Source of the DNA: G965204755 sp965243415
GTDB taxonomy: Bacteria; Acidobacteriota; Vicinamibacteria; Marinacidobacterales; Marinacidobacteraceae
Direction: 5' to 3'
Assembly (NCBI GenBank): GCA_965243415.1
Contig: OZ251549.1
Coordinates: forward strand, 4,278,001-4,342,000
Length of the DNA: 64,000 nucleotides
Part shown: piece by piece, positions 55,644-64,000 of the stretch
Position numbering within the stretch: the first letter of the stretch is position 1
How the letters are laid out: every line of letters starts with the position of its first letter
Notes under the pieces: generated by a model
Seen by the model: the letters and a program-made list of their open reading frames with translations, nothing else
Databases searched by the model: none
Told to the model about the DNA's origin: nothing
Program-made: the position numbers and the translations under genes

Positions 55644-56268
55644 GCACCCCCACTACCGGAGGAGCGCCCCTGTCGTCGGAACCTCCCGTCAGGAACGCCC
55701 TCGAAAACCTGCGGCTTCGTTCCTCCCAACCCGAGGGTGGAGGCCGGCGCCCGTGGTCGGCGGGGGGCCGCCGGGACCTCACCCGCAGCGTACTCGGCGC
55801 CCCCGCCACGCCGGCCCGTTAAGGGACTTGCCAAGCCGATCTCCGGGTACAATCGCCGGCATCCGCCGGCTCTGATGATGCCCCCCCCCCCCCCCCCCCC
55901 CGATATCCACAATTTGAGACCTTTCGGGCCGAAAACGGCCTGAACGCAGCGCGACCGCGCTGCCCTGAGTTCGACCGCCGCTCCCGGAGCGGGGTCGCTC
56001 CTTCGCCCGGCCGAAACCTGAGCCCCCGGGACGGATTCCCCGTTCCCGCACCCGTACCGGGCCCATCCGAAGCGACGAAGCGTCGCCGGGACGCGGCCCT
56101 CGAACCGCGCACCGTCGCGATCGCGCCACCGACACCGACCGGCACGCCAGGAGTCCACCGGCTGCGACGCCCGCACTATGCGGGTCGCCCCCCTTCTCGC
56201 CGCCAGGTCTCTCCCCGTGCGCCCGAGAAGCCACGACGCCCCGCCCCGCTCCCACCCAGCCGAAAGGG
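55644..56268. other. 625-bp intergenic region with a poly-C tract
   Basis: No gene recognised. A -10-like TACAAT is at 55848-55853. The 21-bp poly-C (55881-55901) follows. A GGCCG-AAAA-CGGCC hairpin lies at about 55927-55940. The rest is GC-rich with only chance ORFs. Confidence 0.5.
55881..55901 (-). repeat. 21-bp poly-C/poly-G tract
   Basis: An uninterrupted run of 21 C. Read on the minus strand it is preceded by TTGTGG-ATATC and followed by CATCAT, an arrangement like the first tract (TTGACT-TTTTC, 20 G, TAGCGT). On the plus strand it would lie in the leader about 370 bp before the PD-(D/E)XK gene. Confidence 0.6.
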
Positions 56269-57342
56269 ATGACCATGACCGAACTTCGCCGGCCGAACAT
56301 CTTCAGCCACGCCCAGAAGGAACTGTCGCAGGACGCGATGATCTCCTACCTCCTCGAATGGGCCGCGGCCAAGTATCGGGCGCTCGACGCCTCCCTCTCC
56401 GACACCGGTCGGCGCCTCGTGCAGGCCCTTCTCGCCAAGCACGGGGCGGCGCTCCCGGAGGAGGTGGAGACCGTGGACCTCCGCCGGCAGGCCTACCGCA
56501 TCGATGTCCTCGCCCGCATCAACGGGTCCCACACTCTCCTGATCGAGGACAAGACCGGCGGCAAGCAGCACAGCAATCAACTGCAGCGCTACTACAACGC
56601 CGTCCGCCGCGAGAAGGCCCAGGACGCCGACCTCATCTTCCCCATCTTCCTGAAGACCTGGAACTACTCGCAACAGGATCGAGCCTCGGTCGAGAACACG
56701 GAACTCGACGCCACTTCCCGCCGCTACCGCTTCTTCGATCGCCGGGACCTGCTGGAGGTGCTGTCCGGTTACGAGGGCCGCGACCGCGTCACCACCGACT
56801 ACCGGGCCTATCTCCAGGAACGAGAGGATCGGACGCAGAGTTACCACGCCTGGCAACGACGCGACCGCAAGAACTGGCACTGGCTCTCCTGGGAGGGGTT
56901 CTACAGCCACCTCCAGCAGCACCTGCGCGGGTGCAACTGGAGTTATGTCCCCAATCAGTCGGGAGGCTTCCTCGGCCTCTGGTGGAACGGTTTCTCCCTT
57001 CCGACCGACGACCTGCCGCCCGGCGACGGCTATCTCCAACTGGAGGTCAAGCCCGATGATCCGAGTTCCCAACACCTGTGCTTCAAGGTCGCCGCCGGGT
57101 GGGCCGGGCGTCAAGCCCAGGTCCAACTCCGGCCCGCATGGCACCAACGCCTGATGGAGGTCGGAGGCGACCAGATCCGCCGCCCCCGGCGCTTCGGGCT
57201 CGGCAATCACATGACCCTGGCCATCTGGAACGGAGACTGGCTCTCCTTCCGCCCCGACGGCCTCATCGACCTCGACGCCACCGTCCACTGCCTCCGTCAG
57301 GCGGAATCCCTGTGGGACGCCGCCGCCCAGGGCACACGCTGA
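56269..57342 (+). CDS. PD-(D/E)XK nuclease-like protein
   Basis: A 357-residue protein. The N-terminal half fits the PDDEXK_4-like family: ELSQDAMISYLLEWA (18-32) as the entry helix, IDVLARI with D79, LLIEDKTGG with E93/K95, and HSNQLQRYYNAVR after it. The C-terminal half (about 190-357) is conserved-looking (WHWLSWEGFYSHLQQHL) but unrecognised. Such stand-alone nucleases are frequent in defence regions; the true role is not shown. ATG 56269 or the second ATG two codons later could start. It ends 48 bp before the metalloprotease start. Confidence 0.78.
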   Translation: MTMTELRRPNIFSHAQKELSQDAMISYLLEWAAAKYRALDASLSDTGRRLVQALLAKHGAALPEEVETVDLRRQAYRIDVLARINGSHTLLIEDKTGGKQHSNQLQRYYNAVRREKAQDADLIFPIFLKTWNYSQQDRASVENTELDATSRRYRFFDRRDLLEVLSGYEGRDRVTTDYRAYLQEREDRTQSYHAWQRRDRKNWHWLSWEGFYSHLQQHLRGCNWSYVPNQSGGFLGLWWNGFSLPTDDLPPGDGYLQLEVKPDDPSSQHLCFKVAAGWAGRQAQVQLRPAWHQRLMEVGGDQIRRPRRFGLGNHMTLAIWNGDWLSFRPDGLIDLDATVHCLRQAESLWDAAAQGTR

Positions 57343-57389
57343 TCGACCCCACCACGATCCCCCTGATCTCCTGCAGGAAGCGGCCCACT

Positions 57390-59396
57390 GTGAACGCATT
57401 CCGTCTCCCTTTTCGTCCGAGCATCCCAGCCCCCAACCCTCCGACTCCCCTGTGGACCGCCATCGTCACGATCGCCACTCTCTTCGGCGGACAGATGCTG
57501 CTCTCCTGTGGCGGTTCCAACACGAGCGCCACTGCCCCCTCTCCTACCCAGATTCCGACCTCCCCCGCTCCACCTTCGGTCACTGCCGCCCTTCACGTGG
57601 CTGAGGTATACTGGTCCGGCAATCCCCGCGACGTTAGTGCTGGCTATCAGCTGGGCGACCGCGTCCGCATGGGTGTCCGATGGTCGGGAAGAATCGCCGT
57701 GTCCGGCGAGCCTCGGCTTGTCATCCAGATTGGAAGCAATCAAGAGTACGCTTGGATGAGCAACTGGAGTCACTCAGATATTCGCTTCACGTACACCGTG
57801 ACCGCCGATGACCATGATGCAGACGGTATCAGTATCCTAAGTCTTGATCTCAACGGTTCGTCCATCGTGGCATTGGACGGCAGCACAGCCGTTAACGTCG
57901 ATCTTGGCAATCACTCCGTCAATAACCATCCCGTGCACAAGGTTCGCGCATCAGCGCCCACACACGGCCCTCGTGTACAGAACGTAACGATAGCAAGCAA
58001 TCCTAGTGATCAAAGAGTAGGCTTTCGGTACAACGAAGACATCTTCATCTACGTCCAATGGTTCAAACCGCTCACTGTATCAGGGTCGCCGCGCCTTCGG
58101 TTGGATATTGGCTCAAGGTCACGATGGGCTTCTCTGGACGTCGTGAGAGAGAATACGGGAGCGTTGGGATTCAACTACACTGTGAGCGACGACGACTATG
58201 ACCCCGATGGCATTACCATCGCAACGGACGCTCTTGATTTGAATGGTGGATCGATTTTGTCAGGTACAGTTCCCGTTGACACGGATCTGGGGGCATCCGC
58301 CATCGAGAATTCCGCTTGGCACAGGGTGCGAGCCGCCGCACCTATTCTTAGTGTGGATCGGGTGAGTATCGGAGGTACTCCAGACGACACGAGGATCGGA
58401 TATCAGGAAGGAGACCGCATTTGGTTCACAGTATCTTGGAACGGACCAATCGAAGTTGACGGTTGGCCTCGACTCGGCATCGACATAGGAGGCGAGCAAC
58501 GGTATGCCAGTTATTGGGATCAAGGTGAAGACTATGTTGGATTCGTCTATACGGTCACCTACTACGATCACGATCCAGATGGAATAAGCATTCTCGAGGA
58601 CGCGATAGAACTCAACGACGGCATTATCGTGGCGGTCGATGGCGGAGCGGAGGTGGATACCGAGATGGACGACTTTGTTATCGACGACTCCCGCCTCCAC
58701 AGAGTGCGTCCTATCGAGCCGCGTGCCGATGTTCGGCAGTGCACCGTTGAGCGCAGGGAGGTGAGGAGGCATCCGGCAGGCTTCGTTCTCGATGAGTGGA
58801 ACGGGCAGCCCTTCCGAGTGGACATCGTTCGGAACTTTCCCTCCTTCGTCACCGACGCGGACCTGGAGGAACTGCTGGAACCGATCGGCATCGCTGCAGA
58901 CGCTATCGAAGATCAGTTGGGCTATCGCATCCTGGAGAAGGGAGGCATCGTCCCCGTACCGTCCGGGATGCGTTCTGGATGGAACCGGGACTACCACAGT
59001 TACGATCAGAATCCACTGCCCCGTGAGCCGCGGCAACTTCTCGCGTTCTATATGGACGACGAGTCGTCGTTCTGGGATCATCGCGGTGGCGCTCCTCAGG
59101 TTGCCTTCACCTACACCGGAACGACGAGTTACAACAAGAGGACGATGGGGCGGTGGTGGCGAGACCGAGACAGTTGCTGCATCGGTCGCTACAGCGGGAA
59201 CGGTCGCATGGGCCACACTCTGGTCCACGAAGTTGCTCACTTGCTCGGCTTCGAGCACCCCGATGTTCCGTTCGGCACTCCGGGAGTCCGAATGGCGTGG
59301 GGCAGTCTCGCCGCTCCTTGGCTGAGCGGGTCGAGCGTGCATTTCTGGGCGGAGAAGGACATCGAAGTGCTTCGGTGCATCTTTCCCAGGAGATGA
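57390..59396 (+). CDS. Lipoprotein metalloprotease with three repeated beta domains
   Basis: A 668-residue lipoprotein. GTG 57390 is preferred, with AGGAAG about 10 nt upstream; the lipobox is MLLSCG at about residue 36. Three repeats of ~120 residues (about 70-190, 190-320, 320-450) share GYQLGDRVRMGVRWSG, RLVIQIG, FTYTVTADDHDADGISI and the ending HKVRA. The C-terminal domain has a zinc-protease motif HEVAHLLGFEH (613-623). The gene is clearly AT-richer than its flanks, suggesting transfer. It is a third zinc protease of the window, unrelated in repeats to the matrixin pairs. Confidence 0.75.
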   Translation: MNAFRLPFRPSIPAPNPPTPLWTAIVTIATLFGGQMLLSCGGSNTSATAPSPTQIPTSPAPPSVTAALHVAEVYWSGNPRDVSAGYQLGDRVRMGVRWSGRIAVSGEPRLVIQIGSNQEYAWMSNWSHSDIRFTYTVTADDHDADGISILSLDLNGSSIVALDGSTAVNVDLGNHSVNNHPVHKVRASAPTHGPRVQNVTIASNPSDQRVGFRYNEDIFIYVQWFKPLTVSGSPRLRLDIGSRSRWASLDVVRENTGALGFNYTVSDDDYDPDGITIATDALDLNGGSILSGTVPVDTDLGASAIENSAWHRVRAAAPILSVDRVSIGGTPDDTRIGYQEGDRIWFTVSWNGPIEVDGWPRLGIDIGGEQRYASYWDQGEDYVGFVYTVTYYDHDPDGISILEDAIELNDGIIVAVDGGAEVDTEMDDFVIDDSRLHRVRPIEPRADVRQCTVERREVRRHPAGFVLDEWNGQPFRVDIVRNFPSFVTDADLEELLEPIGIAADAIEDQLGYRILEKGGIVPVPSGMRSGWNRDYHSYDQNPLPREPRQLLAFYMDDESSFWDHRGGAPQVAFTYTGTTSYNKRTMGRWWRDRDSCCIGRYSGNGRMGHTLVHEVAHLLGFEHPDVPFGTPGVRMAWGSLAAPWLSGSSVHFWAEKDIEVLRCIFPRR

Positions 59397-59784
59397 GTGG
59401 ACGGCGGGGACCCTGGCCGGGAGCCTCCGCCTCCTGATCAAGACTTCGCGCGGCTCGGCGAGAACGAAATCCTGAAGTCGGGCGCGACGACGACCGCCCT
59501 GACGGCGACGTGGGGCTCCGGCCCACAATGGCCCCCAACCGAAACGGCTGACGACGCGACGGTGGACTCGCGACCGGAGCCGAATCGGCTGCGGCTCACG
59601 GCCCCAATGCGCCGTCTCCGGAACCGTCGAGACCTCCACGGCGAACCCGGCTGGCCCGGCCCGGTTGCGAGTCGAGTAGCCGCCTTCGCGCCACGGAGAA
59701 CGGAGGAGGCCGGCGCTCGCTCCCGGAGGCTGATATTCAGGGCGGTCGGGGGCCCGAGTGGCGGCAGGCGCGATAATCGGCGGG
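59397..59784. other. 388-bp intergenic region
   Basis: GC-rich sequence with chance ORFs only; no gene, repeat or strong promoter was recognised. The ATPase start follows directly at 59785. Confidence 0.4.
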
Positions 59785-61359
59785 ATGCGGTTCTTCAATA
59801 CGGCCGGGCCGGTGCGGGAGGACCGGCACTACCGGATTCCGCCGCTTTCGCGCCTGGATCTCGAAAGTGTCCTGGACCTCTTACGCCAGGAGAAGTACTT
59901 CGCCCTCCACGCGCCCCGGCAGAGCGGCAAGACGACGACGCTGCTGGCGCTGCGGGACCTGCTGAACGAAGGAGCGGCCGGCGAAGTCCAGTGCGTCTAT
60001 GCGAACCTCGAAGTCGGCCAGGCGGGGCGCGAGGACACCGGACGGGCGATGCGGGCGATCGTGTCCGAACTCGGGCGGCGGGCGCTGCTGCTCGGCGACG
60101 GATTCCCGCAGGAGGCCGGCTTCGGGATCCTGGAACGCGAGGGGCCGGACACCGGACCGCTGATGCTGCTGACCCGTTGGCAACTGGAGAACCCGAAACC
60201 GCTGGTGCTGCTGCTCGACGAAGTGGACGCGCTCGTGGGCGACACCCTCGTTTCGTTCCTGCGGCAACTGCGGGTCGGGTACGACGAGCGCCCGGAGGCG
60301 TTTCCCCGGAGCGTGGTGCTCTGCGGGCTGCGCCAGGTCCGCGACTACCGGACGCGTCTCGGGGACGGGAAGGAGGTCGTCGCCGGCGGGAGTCCGTTCA
60401 ACATCCGGGACGAATCCCTGCGCCTCGGCGACTTCGACCGGCGGGAGACCGACGCCCTCCTGGCGCAGCACACTGCCGACACCGGACAGGAATTCCGCCC
60501 GGAGGCGCTGACCACCGTATGGGAACAGACCCGGGGGCAGCCGTGGCTGGTGAACGCGCTCGCCTACCAGGCGTGTTTCCGCGCGAAAGCGGGGCTGGAC
60601 CGCAGCCGGGCGATCACCGCCGACGACCTTCTCGAGGCCCGGGAGGCCCTGATCCTTCGCCGCGACACCCACTTGGACCAACTCGGCGACAAACTGCGCG
60701 AGGAGCGGGTGCGGCGGGTGATCGAGCCCCTGCTGAGCGGCGGCGAGGGCCGGGCCTCGGAGCGTGACTTCGAGTATGCGCGCGATCTGGGGCTCGTCGC
60801 CGCCGACGCCCCCACGCGGATCGCGAACCCGATCTACCGGGAAGTCATCCCCCGGGAACTCACCTGGATCGTCCAGCAGGAGTTGGACCTGGACGCGGTC
60901 TGGTATGTGGACGCGGAGGGCGGGCTCGATGTGCCGAAACTGCTGACGCGGTTCCAGGAGTTCTTCCGGGAACACTCGGAGCACTGGATGGGTCGGTTCC
61001 GCTACTCGGAAGCGGGCGCGCAGTTGCTGCTGCAGGCATACTGCCAGCGAGTGGTGAACGGCGGCGGTCGGGTGGACCGGGAGTACGGGTTGGGGCGGCG
61101 GCGGACGGACCTGCTGCTCTCGTGGCCGCGCGGGGACGCCTGGAGCCGGTTCGTGATCGAGTGCAAGGTGCTCCACGGCAGCCGGGAAGCGACCGAGCGG
61201 CGCGGGTTGGAGCAGACGGCGGCGTACCTGGATCTCTGCGGGGCGGAGGCCGGGCACCTGGTGATCTTCGACCGCAGCGAGGAGCGGTCGTGGGAGGAGA
61301 AGATCTACCGGAGGGAAGCGCCGACCGGCGGCCCGCCGATCACGATCTGGGGCGCTTAG
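59785..61359 (+). CDS. ATPase with C-terminal PD-(D/E)XK-like domain
   Basis: A 524-residue protein. An AAA_35-like ATPase domain (Walker A APRQSGKTT 43-51, Walker B VLLLDEVDALVG near 140-150) is followed by a winged-helix-like middle and a C-terminal nuclease-like domain (RTDLLLSWPRGDAWSRFVIECKV; the E-C-K is near 459-461). The MRFFN start at 59785 is preferred to 59758. The family is widespread but of unknown function; ATPase plus nuclease folds are common in defence. Similar in principle to the AAA/DUF4143 protein at 32352 but a different family. Confidence 0.8.
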   Translation: MRFFNTAGPVREDRHYRIPPLSRLDLESVLDLLRQEKYFALHAPRQSGKTTTLLALRDLLNEGAAGEVQCVYANLEVGQAGREDTGRAMRAIVSELGRRALLLGDGFPQEAGFGILEREGPDTGPLMLLTRWQLENPKPLVLLLDEVDALVGDTLVSFLRQLRVGYDERPEAFPRSVVLCGLRQVRDYRTRLGDGKEVVAGGSPFNIRDESLRLGDFDRRETDALLAQHTADTGQEFRPEALTTVWEQTRGQPWLVNALAYQACFRAKAGLDRSRAITADDLLEAREALILRRDTHLDQLGDKLREERVRRVIEPLLSGGEGRASERDFEYARDLGLVAADAPTRIANPIYREVIPRELTWIVQQELDLDAVWYVDAEGGLDVPKLLTRFQEFFREHSEHWMGRFRYSEAGAQLLLQAYCQRVVNGGGRVDREYGLGRRRTDLLLSWPRGDAWSRFVIECKVLHGSREATERRGLEQTAAYLDLCGAEAGHLVIFDRSEERSWEEKIYRREAPTGGPPITIWGA

Positions 61360-61424
61360 CCGCCGCCGCACCGCACCGCGATCCCGAACCCATCCATCCC
61401 GTCCGATCTTTCCCTCCGGAGCGT

Positions 61425-61739
61425 ATGCCGATGCCGAACGGGAAGGGCCACCGCTATTCCGAGGAGTTCCGGCGCCGGATGGTGGAGCAGGTGCGCGGGG
61501 GGCGCAGTCCGGAGTCGCTGGCCGAGGAGGGCGGGCCGACGGCGCAGACGATCCGCGACTGGGTTCGGAAGGCGGACCCGGAGGAGGAGTTCCGCTCGGA
61601 CGGCTCGGCGGGGGCGGCGCGGCGCGAGATTCGCCGGCTGCGCCGGGAGCGCCGCCGGCTGCGGGAGGAAGTCGCGATCCTGAAGAAGGCAGAGGCCTGG
61701 TTCGCCCGGGAGGCCGCGAAGGACGAGTCCGAACGCTGA
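61425..61739 (+). CDS. Orphan IS3-family OrfA-like protein
   Basis: A 104-residue HTH_Tnp_1 protein: RYSEEFRRRMVEQVRGGRSP, TAQTIRDWVRKAD and a leucine-rich coiled coil (RRLRRERRRLREEVAILKK), which is the OrfA pattern of IS3 elements. OrfA normally runs into the DDE transposase OrfB by a -1 frameshift, but here no OrfB-like sequence and no inverted repeats follow within 200 bp. It may be a decayed insertion sequence or a recruited DNA-binding protein. The ATG has a CGGAG about 5 nt upstream. Confidence 0.8.
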   Translation: MPMPNGKGHRYSEEFRRRMVEQVRGGRSPESLAEEGGPTAQTIRDWVRKADPEEEFRSDGSAGAARREIRRLRRERRRLREEVAILKKAEAWFAREAAKDESER

Positions 61740-61959
61740 GCGCGAGTCGGGCCTTCGGGTTCGCGGGACAGCCCCCGGGGCTCGGGGGGCGATAACGGCC
61801 GGCGGACGCCGCTGACCCCGGCGCGGACGGTCGCGGATCGGCGTCCTCTCGCTGCCGGGCCGCGGGAAACGGGTGGGGCCGGCGTCCTTCGGGGCGCCCC
61901 GAAGCGCGCCGTCAACGATCCCGGCGCCGGGAACGGACGGCCGGATCGCCGGCCGGTGG
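61740..61959. other. 220-bp intergenic region
   Basis: Between the convergent OrfA-like gene and rnr. Contains GC-rich inverted segments but no definite terminator or OrfB remnant. Confidence 0.3.
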
Positions 61960-63960
61960 TCAGCGCCGGCGGCGGGGCGGCGGTTCCCGGTTCGCCGGGA
62001 TGAATTCCAGGTCGCCGAGGCGGCGGTCGGTGCGGACCAACTGGACTTCGAGCGGGTCCCCGAGACGGAACGAGCGCCCGGTGTCGCGGCCCCGTAGCGA
62101 GTAGTCCTGCCGGTGGAAGCGGTAGCGGTCGTCGGTCAGGGTCTCCATCGGGACCGTGCCGGTCACCGGGATCGCGTCGAGTTCCACTTCTAGCCCGAAC
62201 CGGCCCAGCGCGGCGACGCGGGCGGGGAACACATCGCCCAGTCGCTCGGCGAGGTATCGGGTGATCCGGCGGGAGAGCAGGGCGCGTTCGGCCGCCTCGG
62301 CGCTCCGTTCCGTGACGGAGCAACTCTCGGCGAGTGCGGCGATCTCCTCCGGCGGCGGGAGCGAGTCCCGGTCGCCGCCGACCGACGCCGCCAGCGCCCG
62401 GTGGGCGAGCAGGTCCGGGTAGCGGCGGATGGGGGAGGTGAAGTGGAGGTAGTCGGGGAGCGCGAGGGCGAAGTGGCCGCGGTTCTCCGGGGCGTAGGCG
62501 GCGAGGGCCAGGGCGCGGAGCAGGCGGCGGCGCAGGAAGGGCGCTTCCCGCCGCCCCTCGAGACGGGCGAGCAGGCGGGCGAAGTGCCTCGGGCGCAGCG
62601 GTTCGCCCGGGGGCGCCAGCCGCTCCCCGAAGGCGGCGAGCAGGTCTTCGAAGCGCTCGGCGCGGTCCGGCGGCGGCGCGGCGTGCGTGCGGAAGAGGGC
62701 CGGGACGCCGGCGGCGGCGAGGCGGCGGGCGACCGCTTCGTTGGCGAGCAGCATGAACTCTTCGACCAGGCGGTGGGCGTCCGTCCGTTGGGCGCGGCGG
62801 ACGGCGACGAGGTTCCCGCGTTCGTCGGTCTCGACTTCCGGTTCGGGGAGGTCGAGGTCCACGGCGCCGCGGGCCTTGCGGGCGGCGGCGAGCGCCCCGG
62901 CCGCCCGTCCCATGACCCGCACCGCTTCCCCGATCGGCCCCGGTTCCGCGCCGGCCAGCATCGCGGCGCCCTCGCGGTAAGCGAGCCGCGCCGCGCTCCG
63001 GATCACGCTGCGGAAGAACTCCGCTTCCCGCAGGCGCCCGTCCGGGCCGACGGTGAGACGCGCCGAGAACGCCAGGCGGTCCTCGCCCTCCCGCAGCGAG
63101 CAGAGGCCGGCCGAGAGGGCCTCCGGCAGCATCGGGACGGCGCGTTCGGGGAAGTAGGCGGAGGTTCCCCGCCGGGCGGCCTCCGCGTCCACCGGACTGC
63201 CCGCCGGGACATAGCGGCCGACATCGGCGATGTGGACGCCGATCCGGAAGCCGCCGTCCGGGAGCGCCTCGGCTTCGACGGCGTCGTCGTGGTCGCGCGC
63301 GTCCGCCGGATCCAGGGTGACGATCCGCCGCCGGCGCAGGTCTTCGCGGCCGACGCGGTCCGCATCGGTGACGCCGGCGGGCGCGGCCTCCGCCTGGGCG
63401 AGCGCTTCCGGCGGGAACTCGTCGCGGAGGCCGAAGCGGAAGAGCGTCGCCGCCAGTTCCGCCGCCGGGTCGTCGGAGGCGCCGAAGACCTGCTCCACGG
63501 CGCCGACCACCGGGCGTCCGGCAGCGCCCGGCCCGGCAGTCGTCGGATATCCCCGGATCCGCACCGCCACGAAGTCCCCGGGGCCGGCGCCGCCGCGGGC
63601 GCCCGGCGGGATCACCACCTCCCGCGCCCACTGCGGGTCCCAGATGTCCACTGCCGCCCCGTCGCCGGTCACGACGCCGGCGAGGGGCGCCGAGGCCCGC
63701 TCGAGCACCCGCACCACGGCTCCTTCCAAGCGTCCGGATCGGGCGCGGAAGCGGACCTCCGCCTCCACCAGGTCCCCCGGCAGCGCCCCGCCGAGCCGGG
63801 TGCGGGTGAGGTGGACCTCCTCCGTCTCCCCGGCCCCCGGTTCCGGGATGACCCGGCCGTCGCCGCGGGGCCGCCCGCGGAAGCGGCCGCGAACCCGGGG
63901 GAACGACGGCCCGCGCGCGCCTCCGGCCGACCGCTGCCGCCGCTCCCGGCGCCGCCCCAC
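61960..63960 (-). CDS. rnr: RNase R/RNB-family 3'-5' exoribonuclease
   Basis: A 666-residue exoribonuclease. Cold-shock-like OB domains (about 30-150), the RNB catalytic domain (about 205-540; LDPADARDHDDAV with D217, D220, D225 and D226) and a C-terminal S1 domain (about 560-655) are in normal order. It degrades structured RNA and acts in RNA quality control. It is shorter than E. coli RNase R (813 residues) and begins with an arginine-rich GTG start, but the frame is still open upstream to the window edge, so the true N-terminus may lie outside. Converges with the OrfA gene. Confidence 0.9.
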   Translation of the reverse strand: MGRRRERRQRSAGGARGPSFPRVRGRFRGRPRGDGRVIPEPGAGETEEVHLTRTRLGGALPGDLVEAEVRFRARSGRLEGAVVRVLERASAPLAGVVTGDGAAVDIWDPQWAREVVIPPGARGGAGPGDFVAVRIRGYPTTAGPGAAGRPVVGAVEQVFGASDDPAAELAATLFRFGLRDEFPPEALAQAEAAPAGVTDADRVGREDLRRRRIVTLDPADARDHDDAVEAEALPDGGFRIGVHIADVGRYVPAGSPVDAEAARRGTSAYFPERAVPMLPEALSAGLCSLREGEDRLAFSARLTVGPDGRLREAEFFRSVIRSAARLAYREGAAMLAGAEPGPIGEAVRVMGRAAGALAAARKARGAVDLDLPEPEVETDERGNLVAVRRAQRTDAHRLVEEFMLLANEAVARRLAAAGVPALFRTHAAPPPDRAERFEDLLAAFGERLAPPGEPLRPRHFARLLARLEGRREAPFLRRRLLRALALAAYAPENRGHFALALPDYLHFTSPIRRYPDLLAHRALAASVGGDRDSLPPPEEIAALAESCSVTERSAEAAERALLSRRITRYLAERLGDVFPARVAALGRFGLEVELDAIPVTGTVPMETLTDDRYRFHRQDYSLRGRDTGRSFRLGDPLEVQLVRTDRRLGDLEFIPANREPPPRRRR

Positions 63961-64000
63961 GACCGCGCCCCCTACCTGCGCCAGGGGGACGCCGGACGGA

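Noticed and set aside
54141..56300. Minus-strand ORFs through the Calx-beta lipoprotein and poly-C region
   Set aside because: They are shadows of plus-strand genes and chance frames; the poly-G peptide run has no meaning.

Overview
The window is a 64 kb stretch of very GC-rich bacterial chromosome. Two MacB/ADOP-type permeases (one cut by the left edge), TonB-receptor and lipoprotein genes with lipobox leaders, and a mostly housekeeping gene set suggest a Gram-negative soil or marine bacterium of the Acidobacteriota type. Gemmatimonadota is an alternative. The lineage is inferred from gene content; there is no rRNA or ribosomal protein to confirm it.

Layout. 1-7.5 kb: partial ADOP permease (minus), a CsgG-like secreted protein behind a 20-bp poly-G tract, then a minus-strand run of larC, tatD, polyprenyl synthase and an NtrC-type regulator, with fur divergent. 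8.4-9.35 kb: five copies of a ~110-nt structured element, each behind its own -10-like box and supported by covarying stems; this is the best candidate for an undescribed RNA family. 9.3-24.2 kb: radC plus a putative nuclease gene, then a defence island. It holds a type I restriction-modification operon (hsdM, KAP NTPase, hsdS, AlbA_2/Schlafen-like protein, hsdR) and, beyond two small housekeeping genes, a two-gene ATPase/TOPRIM-like pair. 24.4-33.5 kb: ADOP permease, a 230-bp tandem duplication, selB, a secreted cyanophycinase-like peptidase, a hypothetical gene, apaH and an AAA/DUF4143 ATPase. 33.7-43 kb: a beta-lactamase-fold lipoprotein, a matrixin protease plus Calx-beta lipoprotein pair, a Ppx/GppA phosphatase translationally coupled to an OLD-like ATPase-TOPRIM nuclease, and two lipoproteins. 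43-50.4 kb: a TonB-dependent receptor, two adjacent minisatellite arrays (about 2 kb of 19-bp units and 0.64 kb of 15-16-bp units), and a decayed IS21 transposase. 50.4-64 kb: a PhoB/PhoR-type two-component system, the second matrixin/Calx-beta pair, a 21-bp poly-C tract, a PD-(D/E)XK protein, an AT-richer lipoprotein metalloprotease, an ATPase-nuclease fusion, an orphan IS3 OrfA and an RNase R-type exonuclease.

Themes. Several genes look like phage or plasmid defence: the type I system with accessories, a split and a fused ATPase-TOPRIM nuclease, and two PD-(D/E)XK proteins. Secreted zinc proteases appear three times, twice as the same overlapping two-gene module. Repeats are unusually abundant. 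Coordinates of starts were chosen from domain limits, upstream ribosome binding sites and overlaps; non-ATG starts are common here and are flagged. No tRNA, rRNA or CRISPR array was recognised.
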